A DNA stretch of 64,000 nt from Streptomyces sp. MH60 (GCF_002939385.1 NZ_MULI01000035.1:1-64000); one strand, 5' to 3'; positions 15,654 through 24,154 are shown, counted from the stretch's first letter. Notes: generated by a model from the sequence alone, not told the origin. Numbers and translations: made by a program.

Positions 15654-16913
15654 ATGGGCGGTGTCTCGCGCCGTGCCTTCACGGTGGCGGCGTTGTCGGC
15701 GTTCACGGCGGTATCCGGGGCGTCGGGGGCGTCCGCGGCGTCCACCGGCCAGGGCCCCGCCGCGCCGGCGGCCTCGCGCAGGGCCGCCGCCGGGATGCGG
15801 GGGATGTGGCTGGCCACCGTGGCCAACCGCGACTGGCCCACCCGCGCCGGGCTGCGCGCCGCCGAGCAGCGCGCGGAGCTGGTCGAGCACCTCGACAACG
15901 CGGTCCGGCACGGCCTCAACACGGTGATCCTCCAGGTGCGCCCGACGGCCGACGCGCTGTGGCCCTCGGCGCACGAGCCGTGGTCGCAGTACCTGTCCGG
16001 CAGCCAGGGCCGCGACCCGGGCTGGGACCCGCTGGGCACGGCCGTGACGGAGGCCCACGCCCGGGGGCTGCAGCTGCACGCCTGGTTCAACCCCTACCGC
16101 GTCGCCACCCACGACGACCCGGCCCACCTCGTCTCCTCCCACCCGGCGCGCAAGAACCCCGGATGGGTGGTGCCCTACGGCGGGCAGCTCTACTACAACC
16201 CGGGGCTGCCCGAGGTCCGGGCCTTCGTGCAGGACGCGATCATGGACGCGGTGGCGAAGTACGCGGTGGACGGGGTCCACTTCGACGACTACTTCTACCC
16301 CTATCCGGTGGCGGGCCAGAGCTTCGACGACGGCGGGACCTTCGGCACCTTCGGCACCGGCTTCGCCACGAAGGCCGACTGGCGCCGGGACAACATCGAC
16401 CGGCTGGTGCGCGAGACCGCACAGCGCGTCAAGGACGTCAGGCCGGCCGCCCGCTTCGGTGTCAGCCCCTTCGGCGTGTGGCGCAACGCCGCCACCGACG
16501 AGCGCGGCTCCGACACCCGGGCGGGCGTGCAGACGTACGACGACCTGTACGCGGACACCCGCAAGTGGGTGCGCGAGGGCTGGATCGACTACGTCGTGCC
16601 GCAGCTGTACTGGAACATCGGCCTGGACGGCGCCGACTACGCGAAGCTGCTGCCCTGGTGGGCCGAGGTGGCCAAGGGCAGCCGCACCCAGCTGTACGTG
16701 GGCGAGGCGCTGTACAAGTCGGGGGACCCGGCGCAGCCCGCCGCCTGGCAGGACCCGGCCGAGCTGTCCCGCCACCTCACGCTGGCCGCGCGCTACCCCG
16801 AGGTCCGCGGGCACGTCTACTTCTCCGCGAAGGACGTCGCCGAGGACCGCGGCGGCGCGATGGCGCGGGTGGCCGCCGACCACTACGCGCAGCCGGCCAC
16901 CGTCCCGCGCTGA
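15654..16913 (+). CDS. Secreted glycoside hydrolase-like protein (GHL10/DUF187)
   Basis: This is a 419-residue exported protein. The N-terminus MGGVSRRAFTVAALSAFTAV is a twin-arginine (Tat) signal with SRRAF, and cleavage is likely after GASA or SAA near residue 30. The mature domain (RGMWLATVANRDWPTRAG) has the beta/alpha-barrel motifs of the GHL10 family: LQVRPTADALWPS, LHAWFNPYRV and DGVHFDDYFYPYP. Members act on glycans, but most have no proven substrate. The ATG follows AGGAGGT with 7-nt spacing. It is monocistronic. Confidence 0.88.
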   Translation: MGGVSRRAFTVAALSAFTAVSGASGASAASTGQGPAAPAASRRAAAGMRGMWLATVANRDWPTRAGLRAAEQRAELVEHLDNAVRHGLNTVILQVRPTADALWPSAHEPWSQYLSGSQGRDPGWDPLGTAVTEAHARGLQLHAWFNPYRVATHDDPAHLVSSHPARKNPGWVVPYGGQLYYNPGLPEVRAFVQDAIMDAVAKYAVDGVHFDDYFYPYPVAGQSFDDGGTFGTFGTGFATKADWRRDNIDRLVRETAQRVKDVRPAARFGVSPFGVWRNAATDERGSDTRAGVQTYDDLYADTRKWVREGWIDYVVPQLYWNIGLDGADYAKLLPWWAEVAKGSRTQLYVGEALYKSGDPAQPAAWQDPAELSRHLTLAARYPEVRGHVYFSAKDVAEDRGGAMARVAADHYAQPATVPR

Positions 16914-16943
16914 GCCGCTTCCGCCCGTTGCGCGGCCACCGGG

Positions 16944-17138
16944 CTACAGCTGGGTCTCCCTGTGCCGGATCTCCGAGTCGGGGCCGGGCGAGCACACGGC
17001 CTCGCGCCCGTCCTCGAACCGGACCCGGTACGGGGGAGTGCCCTTGGCGCCCATGACTTCGACGATCTCCGCGACCTTGTCGTGCTCACCGACCACCCGG
17101 CCGTGCTGGACCAGCTGGTCGCCCTTGGTTGCGTGCAT
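16944..17138 (-). CDS. DUF1918 small protein
   Basis: This is a 64-residue protein, MHATKGDQLVQHGRVVGEHD at the start, then VAEIVEVMGAKGTPPYRVRF and a charged end. The pattern of a short SH3-like beta barrel with GDQLVQHG...GDREAEIV is that of the DUF1918 family, common in Streptomyces and of unknown function. The ATG has a GAGGCCTCA stretch upstream. It lies between two convergent or parallel genes without operon partners. Confidence 0.8.
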   Translation of the reverse strand: MHATKGDQLVQHGRVVGEHDKVAEIVEVMGAKGTPPYRVRFEDGREAVCSPGPDSEIRHRETQL

Positions 17139-17199
17139 CCGTGAGGCCTCCTCACCTGTGTGCCGCCCGAGGGCAGGATCTAAAGGTCTGTGACCGGGT

Positions 17200-18126
17200 C
17201 TAACCCCTGGCCCGCTGGGTGACCGCGATGCACACCAGTACCGCCGCGGCCGTCAGCGGAGCGGCCACCGGCAGGTGCTCGCCCAGGAGAAGTACCGACC
17301 ACACCAGTGTGAGCAGCGGCTGGGCCAGCTGCAACTGGCTGGCCTTCGGGATGCCGATCGCCGCCATGCCCCGGTACCAGACCACCAGGCCGAGGAACTG
17401 CGAACCGATCGCCACCCACAGCAGCCCGGTCACACTGTGCGCCGTCAGGTGCACCGGCTCGAACGACAGCGCCACCGCCGCCATCGGCACCGTCAGCGGC
17501 AGACACAGCACCAGCGCCCAGCCGATGACCTGCCACCCCGGCATCTGACGGGCCAGCCGGCCGCCCTCCGTGTAACCGGCCGCGCACACCAGCAGCGCCC
17601 CGAAGAGATAGGCGTCGGCCGAGGTCAGCGCGCCGCCGCTCTGCTGCACCGTGAAGGCGATCACGGCCGCCGCACCCGCCAGGGCCGCGATCCAGAAGGT
17701 GCGCGAGGGGCGGGTGCCGACGCGCAGGGCGGACAGCAGCGCGGTGGTCAGCGGGAGCAGCCCCACCACCACGGCGGCGTGCGCGGTGGTCGACGTCTGC
17801 AGGGCCAGCGTCGTGAGCAGAGGGAAGCCGAGCACCACCCCGGCGCCGACCACCGCGAGGCCCAGCCAGTGCCGCCGCTCGGGCGGTGCCACCCGCAGGG
17901 CCACCAGGCAGCCACCGGCGACCGCGGCCGCCAGGATGCTGCGCACGGCGATCAGGGACCAGGGGCCGAAGCCCTCCAGGCCCCAGGCGGTGGCCGGGAA
18001 GGTGAGGGAGAAGGCGACGACACCCAGGGCGGCCAGGACGGTACCGGAGGAGGCGCCGGGGGGCGTCGTGCTCGCGACGCCGACTGCTATCCGGGGCGAC
18101 GCGGTAGCGCTACTCTGTGCTCTCAT
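17200..18126 (-). CDS. EamA/DMT family transporter
   Basis: This is a 308-residue integral membrane protein with about ten hydrophobic helices and the two EamA repeats (about 25-155 and 165-300). Repeat landmarks are FSLTFPATAWGLEGFGPWS and LLGEHLPVAAPLTAAAVL near the C-terminus. DMT proteins export metabolites or amino acids; the substrate here is unknown. Its ATG (18126) overlaps the ATG of the divergent MocR regulator in the palindrome CATG. A TACGCT hexamer on its strand (18137-18132) ends 5 nt before the start. The pairing suggests that the MocR protein controls this exporter. Confidence 0.88.
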   Translation of the reverse strand: MRAQSSATASPRIAVGVASTTPPGASSGTVLAALGVVAFSLTFPATAWGLEGFGPWSLIAVRSILAAAVAGGCLVALRVAPPERRHWLGLAVVGAGVVLGFPLLTTLALQTSTTAHAAVVVGLLPLTTALLSALRVGTRPSRTFWIAALAGAAAVIAFTVQQSGGALTSADAYLFGALLVCAAGYTEGGRLARQMPGWQVIGWALVLCLPLTVPMAAVALSFEPVHLTAHSVTGLLWVAIGSQFLGLVVWYRGMAAIGIPKASQLQLAQPLLTLVWSVLLLGEHLPVAAPLTAAAVLVCIAVTQRARG

Positions 18127-19564
18127 GCAAGAGCGTAGCAGCGTCGCTGACCTGGTGACCGTGTTGCGACGGGAGCTGGACCGCTACTCACCCGGCGGAA
18201 AGCTCCCGTCCAGCCGGGCCCTCGTCGACCGGTTCCGGGTGAGCCCCGTGACGGTCTCCCGCGCCCTGGCCCAGCTGGCCGCCGAGGGGCTGGTCGTCAC
18301 CCGGCCCGGCGCCGGCGCCTTCCGGGCCCGGCCGCGCCCCTCGGCCGCACCGGCCGGGGACACCTCCTGGCAGGAGGTCGCGCTCAGCGCCGACGGCGCC
18401 GCCGACCTCGTACCGCGCTCGGTGGACGCCTCCGGGGTGCTGGTCTCGCTGGCCGCCCCGCCACCCGGTGTCGTGGAGTTCAACGGCGGCTACCTGCACC
18501 CGTCCCTGCAGCCGGAGCGGGCGATGGCGGCGGCCCTGGCCCGGGCCGGCCGGCGGCCGGGCGCCTGGGGGCGGCCGCCGATGGAAGGGCTGCCGGAGCT
18601 GCGGGAGTGGTTCGCGCGCGGCATCGGCGGGGCCATCACGGCGGCCGAGGTGCTGATCACCGCGGGCGGCCAGTCCGCGCTGGCCACCGCCCTGCGCGCG
18701 CTCGCCCCGCCCGGCACCCCCGTCCTCGTCGAGTCCCCGACCTATCCCGGCATGCTGGCCATCGCGCGGGCGGCCGGCCTGCGTCCGGTGCCCGTCCCCG
18801 TGGACGCCGACGGCGTACGGCCCGCCCTGCTCGCCGACGCCTTCAGCGCCACCGGTGCCCGCGTCTTCGTCTGCCAGCCCCTGTTCCAGAACCCGACCGG
18901 CGCCGTGCTCGCCCCCGAGCGGCGCGGGGAGGTGCTGAGCATCGCGCGGGCGGCCGGCGCCTTCGTCGTGGAGGACGACTTCGTGCGCCGCCTCGTGCAC
19001 GAGGACGCCGGCCCGCTGCCCGCCCCGCTCGCCGCCGACGACCCGGACGGCGTCGTCGTCCACGTCGGCTCGCTGACCAAGGCGACCTCGCCCAGCTTCC
19101 GGGTGAGCGCCCTGGCCGCGCACGGGCCGGTCCTGGAACGCCTGCGCGCCATCCAGATCGTCGACACCTTCTTCGTGCCCCGGCCGCTCCAGGAGGCGGC
19201 GCTGGAACTCGTCGGGTCGCCCGCCTGGCCGCGCCATCTGCGTGCGGTCTCCGCGGAGTTGAGGGCCCGCCGGGACGCGATGACGTCCGCGCTGCGGCTG
19301 CGGCTCCCCGAGATCTCCCTGGCCCACATCCCCTCCGGCGGCTACCACCTGTGGCCGCGCCTGCCGGAGGGCGCCGACGAGAGCGCCCTGACCTCGGCCG
19401 CCCTGCGCGCGGGCGTCGCGATCACCCCGGGCCGCCCGTACTTCAGCGCCGAACCCCCGGCCGCCCACTTCCGGCTGAGTTTCGCGGCCGTCGCGAACGT
19501 CGGGGAGATCGCGGAAGGAGTACGGCGCCTGCGCACCGCCTGCCTGGAGGTGTGGGGCGGCTGA
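18125..19564 (+). CDS. MocR-type GntR regulator with aminotransferase domain
   Basis: This 479-residue protein has an N-terminal winged-helix GntR domain (1-75: LPSSRALVDRFRVSPVTVSR, EGLVVTRPGAGAF). A fold-type I aminotransferase-like domain follows (about 110-475) with NGGYLHPSLQPERAM, ITAGGQSALATALRAL, the PLP-pocket FQNPTGAVLAPERR, and the Lys in VGSLTKATSPSFRVS. MocR regulators bind PLP and often an amino-acid-like effector. The ATG at 18125 shares bases with the divergent transporter start. TACTCT (18111-18116) ends 8 nt upstream and there is no Shine-Dalgarno sequence, so both mRNAs could be leaderless. Confidence 0.9.
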   Translation: MQERSSVADLVTVLRRELDRYSPGGKLPSSRALVDRFRVSPVTVSRALAQLAAEGLVVTRPGAGAFRARPRPSAAPAGDTSWQEVALSADGAADLVPRSVDASGVLVSLAAPPPGVVEFNGGYLHPSLQPERAMAAALARAGRRPGAWGRPPMEGLPELREWFARGIGGAITAAEVLITAGGQSALATALRALAPPGTPVLVESPTYPGMLAIARAAGLRPVPVPVDADGVRPALLADAFSATGARVFVCQPLFQNPTGAVLAPERRGEVLSIARAAGAFVVEDDFVRRLVHEDAGPLPAPLAADDPDGVVVHVGSLTKATSPSFRVSALAAHGPVLERLRAIQIVDTFFVPRPLQEAALELVGSPAWPRHLRAVSAELRARRDAMTSALRLRLPEISLAHIPSGGYHLWPRLPEGADESALTSAALRAGVAITPGRPYFSAEPPAAHFRLSFAAVANVGEIAEGVRRLRTACLEVWGG

Positions 19565-19672
19565 CGGCGGCGGGGCGTGTGCACCACTGGCTGTCGACCG
19601 ACGCGTACTGACGGCGTTCGTCTTCGGCCGGTGAGCCGCGGCATACATTGCGTGAACCAGAGGTAACACCCC

Positions 19673-19701
19673 TTGACCTGGACACCCCCGCGCTCCACCA
19701 T
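19673..19701 (+). promoter_or_regulatory. Promoter of the histidine phosphatase-like gene
   Basis: TTGACC (19673-19678), a 17-nt spacer and CACCAT (19696-19701) are followed by 6 nt and the ATG. This resembles a vegetative promoter driving a leaderless mRNA. Confidence 0.5.
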
Positions 19702-19707
19702 CACCGC

Positions 19708-20328
19708 ATGGCGCTTCGGGTCACGTTCGTCGCGGCTGCGCGCAGCTCACCGCTGCTGGCAGAGCGCTTCGACGACGACCGGCCGCTGGACCGGGCCGGC
19801 TGGGACGAGGTGCTGCGCGCCGCGGGCGGTCTGCTGCCGCTGGCGGCGGCCGAGTTGCGCTACTGCTCACCCACGCCCCGCAGTCGCGCCACCGGAGACG
19901 CCCTCGGCTGCGCCCCGCTCGTCCAACTCGCCCTGCGGGACTGCGACATGGGCCGGTGGCGCGGGCTGACACTCGGTGAGGCCATGGCCCGCGAGCCGGG
20001 GGCCGTGGACGCCTGGCTCGCCGATCCGCGGTCGGCGCCGCACGGCGGGGAGTCGCTGCTGGGCTTCATCACCCGGGTCGGCGGCTGGCTGGACACCCGT
20101 CCCGGGGAGGACGGCGACCGGATCGTCGCCGTGGCCGAGCCCTCGGTGATCCGGGCCGCGCTGGTCTACGTACTGAAGGCGCCGCCCGGGACGTACTGGA
20201 ACCTGGACGTCCGCCCGCTGTCGGCGGCCACCGTGACGGGCCGCGCGGGCCGCTGGAGCCTCCGTTTCGAAGGCGCGCCGGACCAGGGTGCTACGCATCC
20301 GGCGTTTCGCGAAGGTAATCCGTTGTGA
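19708..20328 (+). CDS. Histidine phosphatase-superfamily protein with degenerate active site
   Basis: This 206-residue protein keeps the layout of a phosphoglycerate-mutase-like fold: N-terminal strand, LRYCSPTPRSRATGDALG (Arg-containing motif), DCDMGRWRGLTLGEAM, and a C-terminal VAEPSVIRAALVYVL. In active enzymes the first strand ends in RHG and the C-terminal motif reads xSHGGVIRA. Here they read AAARSS and VAEPSVIRA, so both catalytic histidines are missing. It may be a binding or regulatory pseudo-enzyme. The 3' end overlaps the convergent DUF6314 gene by 38 nt. Confidence 0.75.
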   Translation: MALRVTFVAAARSSPLLAERFDDDRPLDRAGWDEVLRAAGGLLPLAAAELRYCSPTPRSRATGDALGCAPLVQLALRDCDMGRWRGLTLGEAMAREPGAVDAWLADPRSAPHGGESLLGFITRVGGWLDTRPGEDGDRIVAVAEPSVIRAALVYVLKAPPGTYWNLDVRPLSAATVTGRAGRWSLRFEGAPDQGATHPAFREGNPL

Positions 20329-20749
20329 GCAGCAGGTCCTTGGCCGGGCCGCCCACCCGCCACACGGTCCGCCAGCGGTCCGGGCCCCGGACGGTGAACT
20401 CGCCCCGGTAGAGGTCGGCGGCGCACGGATGGTCGGCCACGTGGTGTCCCGAGGTCAGGTCCAGGCCGTGGAAGGGGCGGCCGTCCGCGAAGCGCACGTC
20501 CACGCGGCCCGGCGCGCTCCCCGGCTCGTAGCGCAGCGTGCGCTCGGCGGGCCGGGTCACACCCTGCCAGGTGAAGGCGCCCGACTCGTGGCTGATCAGC
20601 CCGCCGCCGTCGAGGGCGTCGAAGGACGTGAGGCCCTCGAACCGGCCCTCCAGGCCGCCGGCCAGATCCCGCACCGAGCGCTCGGTGCGCCAGCGCCCCG
20701 CGAGGTACGCCAGTACGTCGGGCACCGGCCACAACTCGCCCATTTCCAC
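20291..20749 (-). CDS. DUF6314 family protein
   Basis: This is a 152-residue cytosolic protein with LAYLAGRWRTERSVRDL near the N-terminus and repeated beta-strand stretches (FTWQGVTRPAERTLRYEPG, DLYRGEFTVRGPDRWRTVWR, KDLLLTTDYLR). These suggest a small lipocalin-like barrel. The arrangement fits the DUF6314 family, whose function is unknown. The start is GTG 20749 or ATG 20743; GGGAAAG upstream can serve either. It is convergent with the histidine phosphatase-like gene. Confidence 0.75.
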   Translation of the reverse strand: MEMGELWPVPDVLAYLAGRWRTERSVRDLAGGLEGRFEGLTSFDALDGGGLISHESGAFTWQGVTRPAERTLRYEPGSAPGRVDVRFADGRPFHGLDLTSGHHVADHPCAADLYRGEFTVRGPDRWRTVWRVGGPAKDLLLTTDYLRETPDA

Positions 20750-20789
20750 TCGCTTTCCCGCTCCGGCCCACTCGTTGCCGCGCGACCCA

Positions 20790-20818
20790 TTGACGCGCCG
20801 CGGCCCCCTCCCTATCTT
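20790..20818 (+). promoter_or_regulatory. Vegetative-type promoter of the GH51 gene
   Basis: TTGACG (20790-20795), a 17-nt spacer and TATCTT (20813-20818) make one of the best -35/-10 pairs in the window, 67 nt before the GH51 start. Confidence 0.7.
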
Positions 20819-20820
20819 GC

Positions 20821-20857
20821 CGTTCGAAGTGCTGACCAGCGTCCGATATCTCGAACG
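20821..20857. promoter_or_regulatory. Inverted repeat at the GH51 transcription start
   Basis: CGTTCGA (20821-20827) and TCGAACG (20851-20857) form a perfect inverted repeat with a 23-nt spacer directly after the -10 element. This position suits a repressor operator controlling arabinoside use. The regulator is not in the window. Confidence 0.45.
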
Positions 20858-20884
20858 ACTTCTAGTGAGAGCCGCGGAGTATCC

Positions 20885-23359
20885 ATGTCACGCACCCGCT
20901 GGAGACTCGGTCTCAGCGTCACCGCCCTCCTGACGGCCTCGGCCCTGCTGCCCTCCCCGGCGCACGCCGAGGCCGTCGCCGACTACACGATCACCGTCGA
21001 CCCTTCCGCCCAGGGCCCCACCATCGACGACACGATGTACGGCGTCTTCTACGAGGACATCAACCGCGCCGCCGACGGCGGCCTGTACGCCGAGCTGGTG
21101 CAGAACCGGTCCTTCGAGTACTCCACCGCCGACAACGCCTCGTACACCCCGCTCACCGCGTGGGCGGCCGACGGCACCGCCGAGGTGGTGAACGACGGGG
21201 GCCGCCTCAACGAGCGCAACCGCGCCTACCTCTCCCTGGCCGCCGGTTCCACCGTCACCAACGCGGGCTACAACACCGGCATCCGGGTCGAGAAGGGCGA
21301 GAGGTACGACTTCTCGGTCTGGGCCCGCGCCGAGAGCGGCACCACCCTCACCGTCGCCCTCCGGGACACCGCGGGCACCCTCGCGAAGGTGCGCGAGGTG
21401 GCCGCGCGGGGGAAGTGGCGCAAGTACAGCGCCACCTTCACCGCGACCCGCACCAGCAACCGCGGCCGCCTCGCCGTCACCACCACCGCGCCCGCCGCCC
21501 TCGACATGGTGTCCCTCTTCCCCCGCGACACCTACCGGCACCAGCCGGGCGGCCTGCGCAAGGACCTCGCCGAGAAGATCGAGGCCCTGCACCCCGGCTT
21601 CCTGCGCTTCCCCGGCGGCTGCCTGGTCAACACCGGCTCCATGGCGGACTACAGCGCGGACTCCGGCTGGCAGCGCAAGCGCTCCTACCAGTGGAAGGAC
21701 ACCATCGGCCCCGTCGAGGAGCGCGCCACCAACGCCAACTTCTGGGGCTACAACCAGAGCTACGGCCTCGGCTACTACGAGTACTTCCGCTTCGCCGAGG
21801 ACATCGGCGCCATGCCGCTGCCCGTGGTCCCCGCCCTGGTCACCGGCTGCGGCCAGAACAAGGCAGTCGACGACGACGCCCTGCTGGAGCGGCACATCCA
21901 GGACACCCTGGACCTCATCGAGTTCGCCAACGGCCCCCGCACCAGCGAGTGGGGCGCCAAGCGCGCCGAGATGGGCCACCCCAAGCCCTTCCACCTCACC
22001 CACCTGGAGGTCGGCAACGAGGAGAACCTCCCGAAGGAGTTCTTCGCCCGCTTCGAGCGGTTCCGCACCGCCATCGAGGCGAAGTACCCGGACATCACCG
22101 TCGTCTCCAACTCCGGCCCGGACGACTCCGGCGCCATCTTCGACACCGCGTGGCAGCTCAACCGCGACGCCGGCGTCGCCATGGTCGACGAGCACTACTA
22201 CAACAGCCCGCAGTGGTTCCTCCAGAACAACGACCGCTACGACTCGTACGACAGGAACGGCCCCAAGGTCTTCCTCGGCGAGTACGCCTCCCAGGGCAAC
22301 GCCTGGAAGAACGCCCTCGCCGAGGCCGCCTTCATGACCGGCCTGGAACGCAACGCCGACGTGGTCAAGCTGGCCTCCTACGCCCCGCTGCTCGCCAACG
22401 AGGACTACGTGCAGTGGAGCCCGGACCTGATCTGGTTCAACAACCACGCGTCCTGGGGCTCGGCCAACTACGAGGTCCAGAGACTCTTCATGAACAACAC
22501 CGGCGACCGCGTCGTCCCCTCGCAGGCCACCGGCACCCCCGCCGTCAGCGGCCCCGTCACCGGCGCCGTCGGCCTGTCGACCTGGGCGACCAGTGCGGCG
22601 TACGACGACGTGCGGGTGACCTCGGCCGACGGCCGGACACTCCTGTCCGACGACTTCTCCGGTGACGCCTCGCGGTGGACCCACTCGGGCACCGGGAGCT
22701 GGACCGTCCAGGACGGCCAGTACGTCCAGACGGACCCGGCCGCCGAGAACACCCTGGTCACGGCGGGCGACCCGGCCTGGCACGACTACGACCTGCATGT
22801 GAAGGCCACGAAGAAGTCCGGAAAGGAGGGCTTCCTGGTCGCCTTCGGCGTCAAGGACACCGGCAACTACTACTGGTGGAACCTGGGCGGCTGGAACAAC
22901 ACCCAGTCCGCGGTCGAGCAGGCCTCCGACGGCGGCAAGTCGACGCTCCTGTCCAAGGCCGGGTCGATCGAGACGGGCCGCGCCTACGACATCGACGTCA
23001 AGGTCCGCGGCCGCCAGGTCACCCTCTACCTCGACGGCGAGGAGTGGGGCAGCTTCACCGACGACAAGCCGGCCGAGCCCTTCCGCCAGACCGTCACGCG
23101 CGACGACCGCACCGGCGAGCTGATCGTCAAGGTCGTCAACGCCCAGGACACGGCCGCCCGCACCGCCGTCGACCTCGGCGGGGCCAAGGTCGCGTCCAGG
23201 GCCCGCGTCACCACGCTGGCCGCCGACCAGGACGCGGTCAACACCGAGACGGACACCCCGGTGACCCCGGTGACGTCGACCTTCTCGGGGGCGGCGAGCG
23301 CGTTCACGTACACCTTCCCGGCGAACTCGGTGACGTTCCTGCGGATCAGGGAGCGGTAG
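20885..23359 (+). CDS. Secreted alpha-L-arabinofuranosidase, GH51
   Basis: This 824-residue enzyme releases arabinofuranose from plant polysaccharides outside the cell. A Sec signal (1-30, ending SPAHA) is followed by the GH51 N-terminal region (MYGVFYEDINRAADGGLYAE), a carbohydrate-binding-like segment (about 60-200), and the barrel. The acid/base Glu lies in HLEVGNEENLP (about 378) and the nucleophile in VFLGEYASQG (about 465). Around residues 570-735 a laminin-G/concanavalin-like domain (LLSDDFSGDASRWTHSG, YYWWNLGGWNNTQSAVEQ) interrupts the C-terminal beta-sandwich, which resumes at LIVKVVNAQDTAARTAVDLG. It is monocistronic with a strong promoter. Confidence 0.93.
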   Translation: MSRTRWRLGLSVTALLTASALLPSPAHAEAVADYTITVDPSAQGPTIDDTMYGVFYEDINRAADGGLYAELVQNRSFEYSTADNASYTPLTAWAADGTAEVVNDGGRLNERNRAYLSLAAGSTVTNAGYNTGIRVEKGERYDFSVWARAESGTTLTVALRDTAGTLAKVREVAARGKWRKYSATFTATRTSNRGRLAVTTTAPAALDMVSLFPRDTYRHQPGGLRKDLAEKIEALHPGFLRFPGGCLVNTGSMADYSADSGWQRKRSYQWKDTIGPVEERATNANFWGYNQSYGLGYYEYFRFAEDIGAMPLPVVPALVTGCGQNKAVDDDALLERHIQDTLDLIEFANGPRTSEWGAKRAEMGHPKPFHLTHLEVGNEENLPKEFFARFERFRTAIEAKYPDITVVSNSGPDDSGAIFDTAWQLNRDAGVAMVDEHYYNSPQWFLQNNDRYDSYDRNGPKVFLGEYASQGNAWKNALAEAAFMTGLERNADVVKLASYAPLLANEDYVQWSPDLIWFNNHASWGSANYEVQRLFMNNTGDRVVPSQATGTPAVSGPVTGAVGLSTWATSAAYDDVRVTSADGRTLLSDDFSGDASRWTHSGTGSWTVQDGQYVQTDPAAENTLVTAGDPAWHDYDLHVKATKKSGKEGFLVAFGVKDTGNYYWWNLGGWNNTQSAVEQASDGGKSTLLSKAGSIETGRAYDIDVKVRGRQVTLYLDGEEWGSFTDDKPAEPFRQTVTRDDRTGELIVKVVNAQDTAARTAVDLGGAKVASRARVTTLAADQDAVNTETDTPVTPVTSTFSGAASAFTYTFPANSVTFLRIRER

Positions 23360-23433
23360 CCCGCCGGCACGGGACCCGGACCGGCGACGAAACCGCCACG
23401 CGGCGTCGTCGGTCCGGGCTAGCGTGGGGACGC

Positions 23434-23958
23434 ATGATCGTATGGCTCAACGGAACCCACGGAGCGGGCAAGACGACGACCGCCCTGCTCGTGCAGCGGC
23501 TGCTGCCGGACTCCCGGGTGTTCGACGCCGAGAAGGTCGGCGAGACGCTCATGGACATCACACCGGGGCTTCCCGACACGGACAACTTCCAGCACTGGGC
23601 GCCGTGGCGGCCCCTCGTCGTCGAGACCGCCCGGCACGTGCTCGACTACACCGGCGGCACCCTGGTGATGCCGATGACGGTCCTGGTCGAGGAGTACTGG
23701 AGGGAGATCGCGGGCGGCCTCGCCGCACACGGGATCCCCGTGCGGCACTTCGTCCTCCACGCCGACCAGGAGACCCTGCGGGGGCGCATCGCGGGGGACA
23801 CCGTGCTGGGGCCGGACTCGCCGTTCCGTCTCCAGTACCTCGCGCCCTACGCCGAGGCGGCCCGCACCTGGCTGCACGCCGAGGCCGAGGTCGTCGACAC
23901 CACGCACCGCACGCCCGCCGAGGCGGCGCTGCGGATCGCGGAGGCCGTCAAGGCATAG
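23434..23958 (+). CDS. TmrB-like P-loop NTP-binding protein
   Basis: This is a 174-residue protein with an N-terminal P-loop, WLNGTHGAGKTTTALLVQ, then VFDAEKVGETLMDITPG and a C-terminal LID-like region with RGRIAGD. This matches the TmrB group of small AAA/kinase-like ATPases; Bacillus TmrB gives tunicamycin resistance. Actual function here is unproven. TAGCGT (23420-23425) ends 8 nt before the ATG and there is no ribosome binding site, so the mRNA is probably leaderless. Confidence 0.82.
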   Translation: MIVWLNGTHGAGKTTTALLVQRLLPDSRVFDAEKVGETLMDITPGLPDTDNFQHWAPWRPLVVETARHVLDYTGGTLVMPMTVLVEEYWREIAGGLAAHGIPVRHFVLHADQETLRGRIAGDTVLGPDSPFRLQYLAPYAEAARTWLHAEAEVVDTTHRTPAEAALRIAEAVKA

Positions 23959-23999
23959 TGCTGCGATAGCGGCGAAGCAACGAACGCGTCTCCTGGTCG

Positions 24000-24107
24000 C
24001 TACTTCGAGCGCCGCCGGGCGATCCGGACGACGCGTTCCTCCTCGGCGGTGAGGTCCAGGCCGTCGATCCTGCCCCGGCCCCGGCTTCCGTCCGCCAGCC
24101 TCCACGC
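24000..24107 (-). pseudogene. Possible gene remnant (C-terminal fragment)
   Basis: A stretch of 35 sense codons plus stop on the reverse strand reads WRLADGSRGRGRIDGLDLTA and continues EEERVVRIARRRSK. It has the look of a real protein C-terminus (strand, then charged helix) but no start codon; a stop closes it at 24108-24110. It may be the decayed end of a small protein. No family can be assigned with confidence. Confidence 0.3.
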
Positions 24108-24154
24108 TCACGGCCGGCTGCCCGTGGCAGGACCCTGGGGCCGGACCGACTGCG

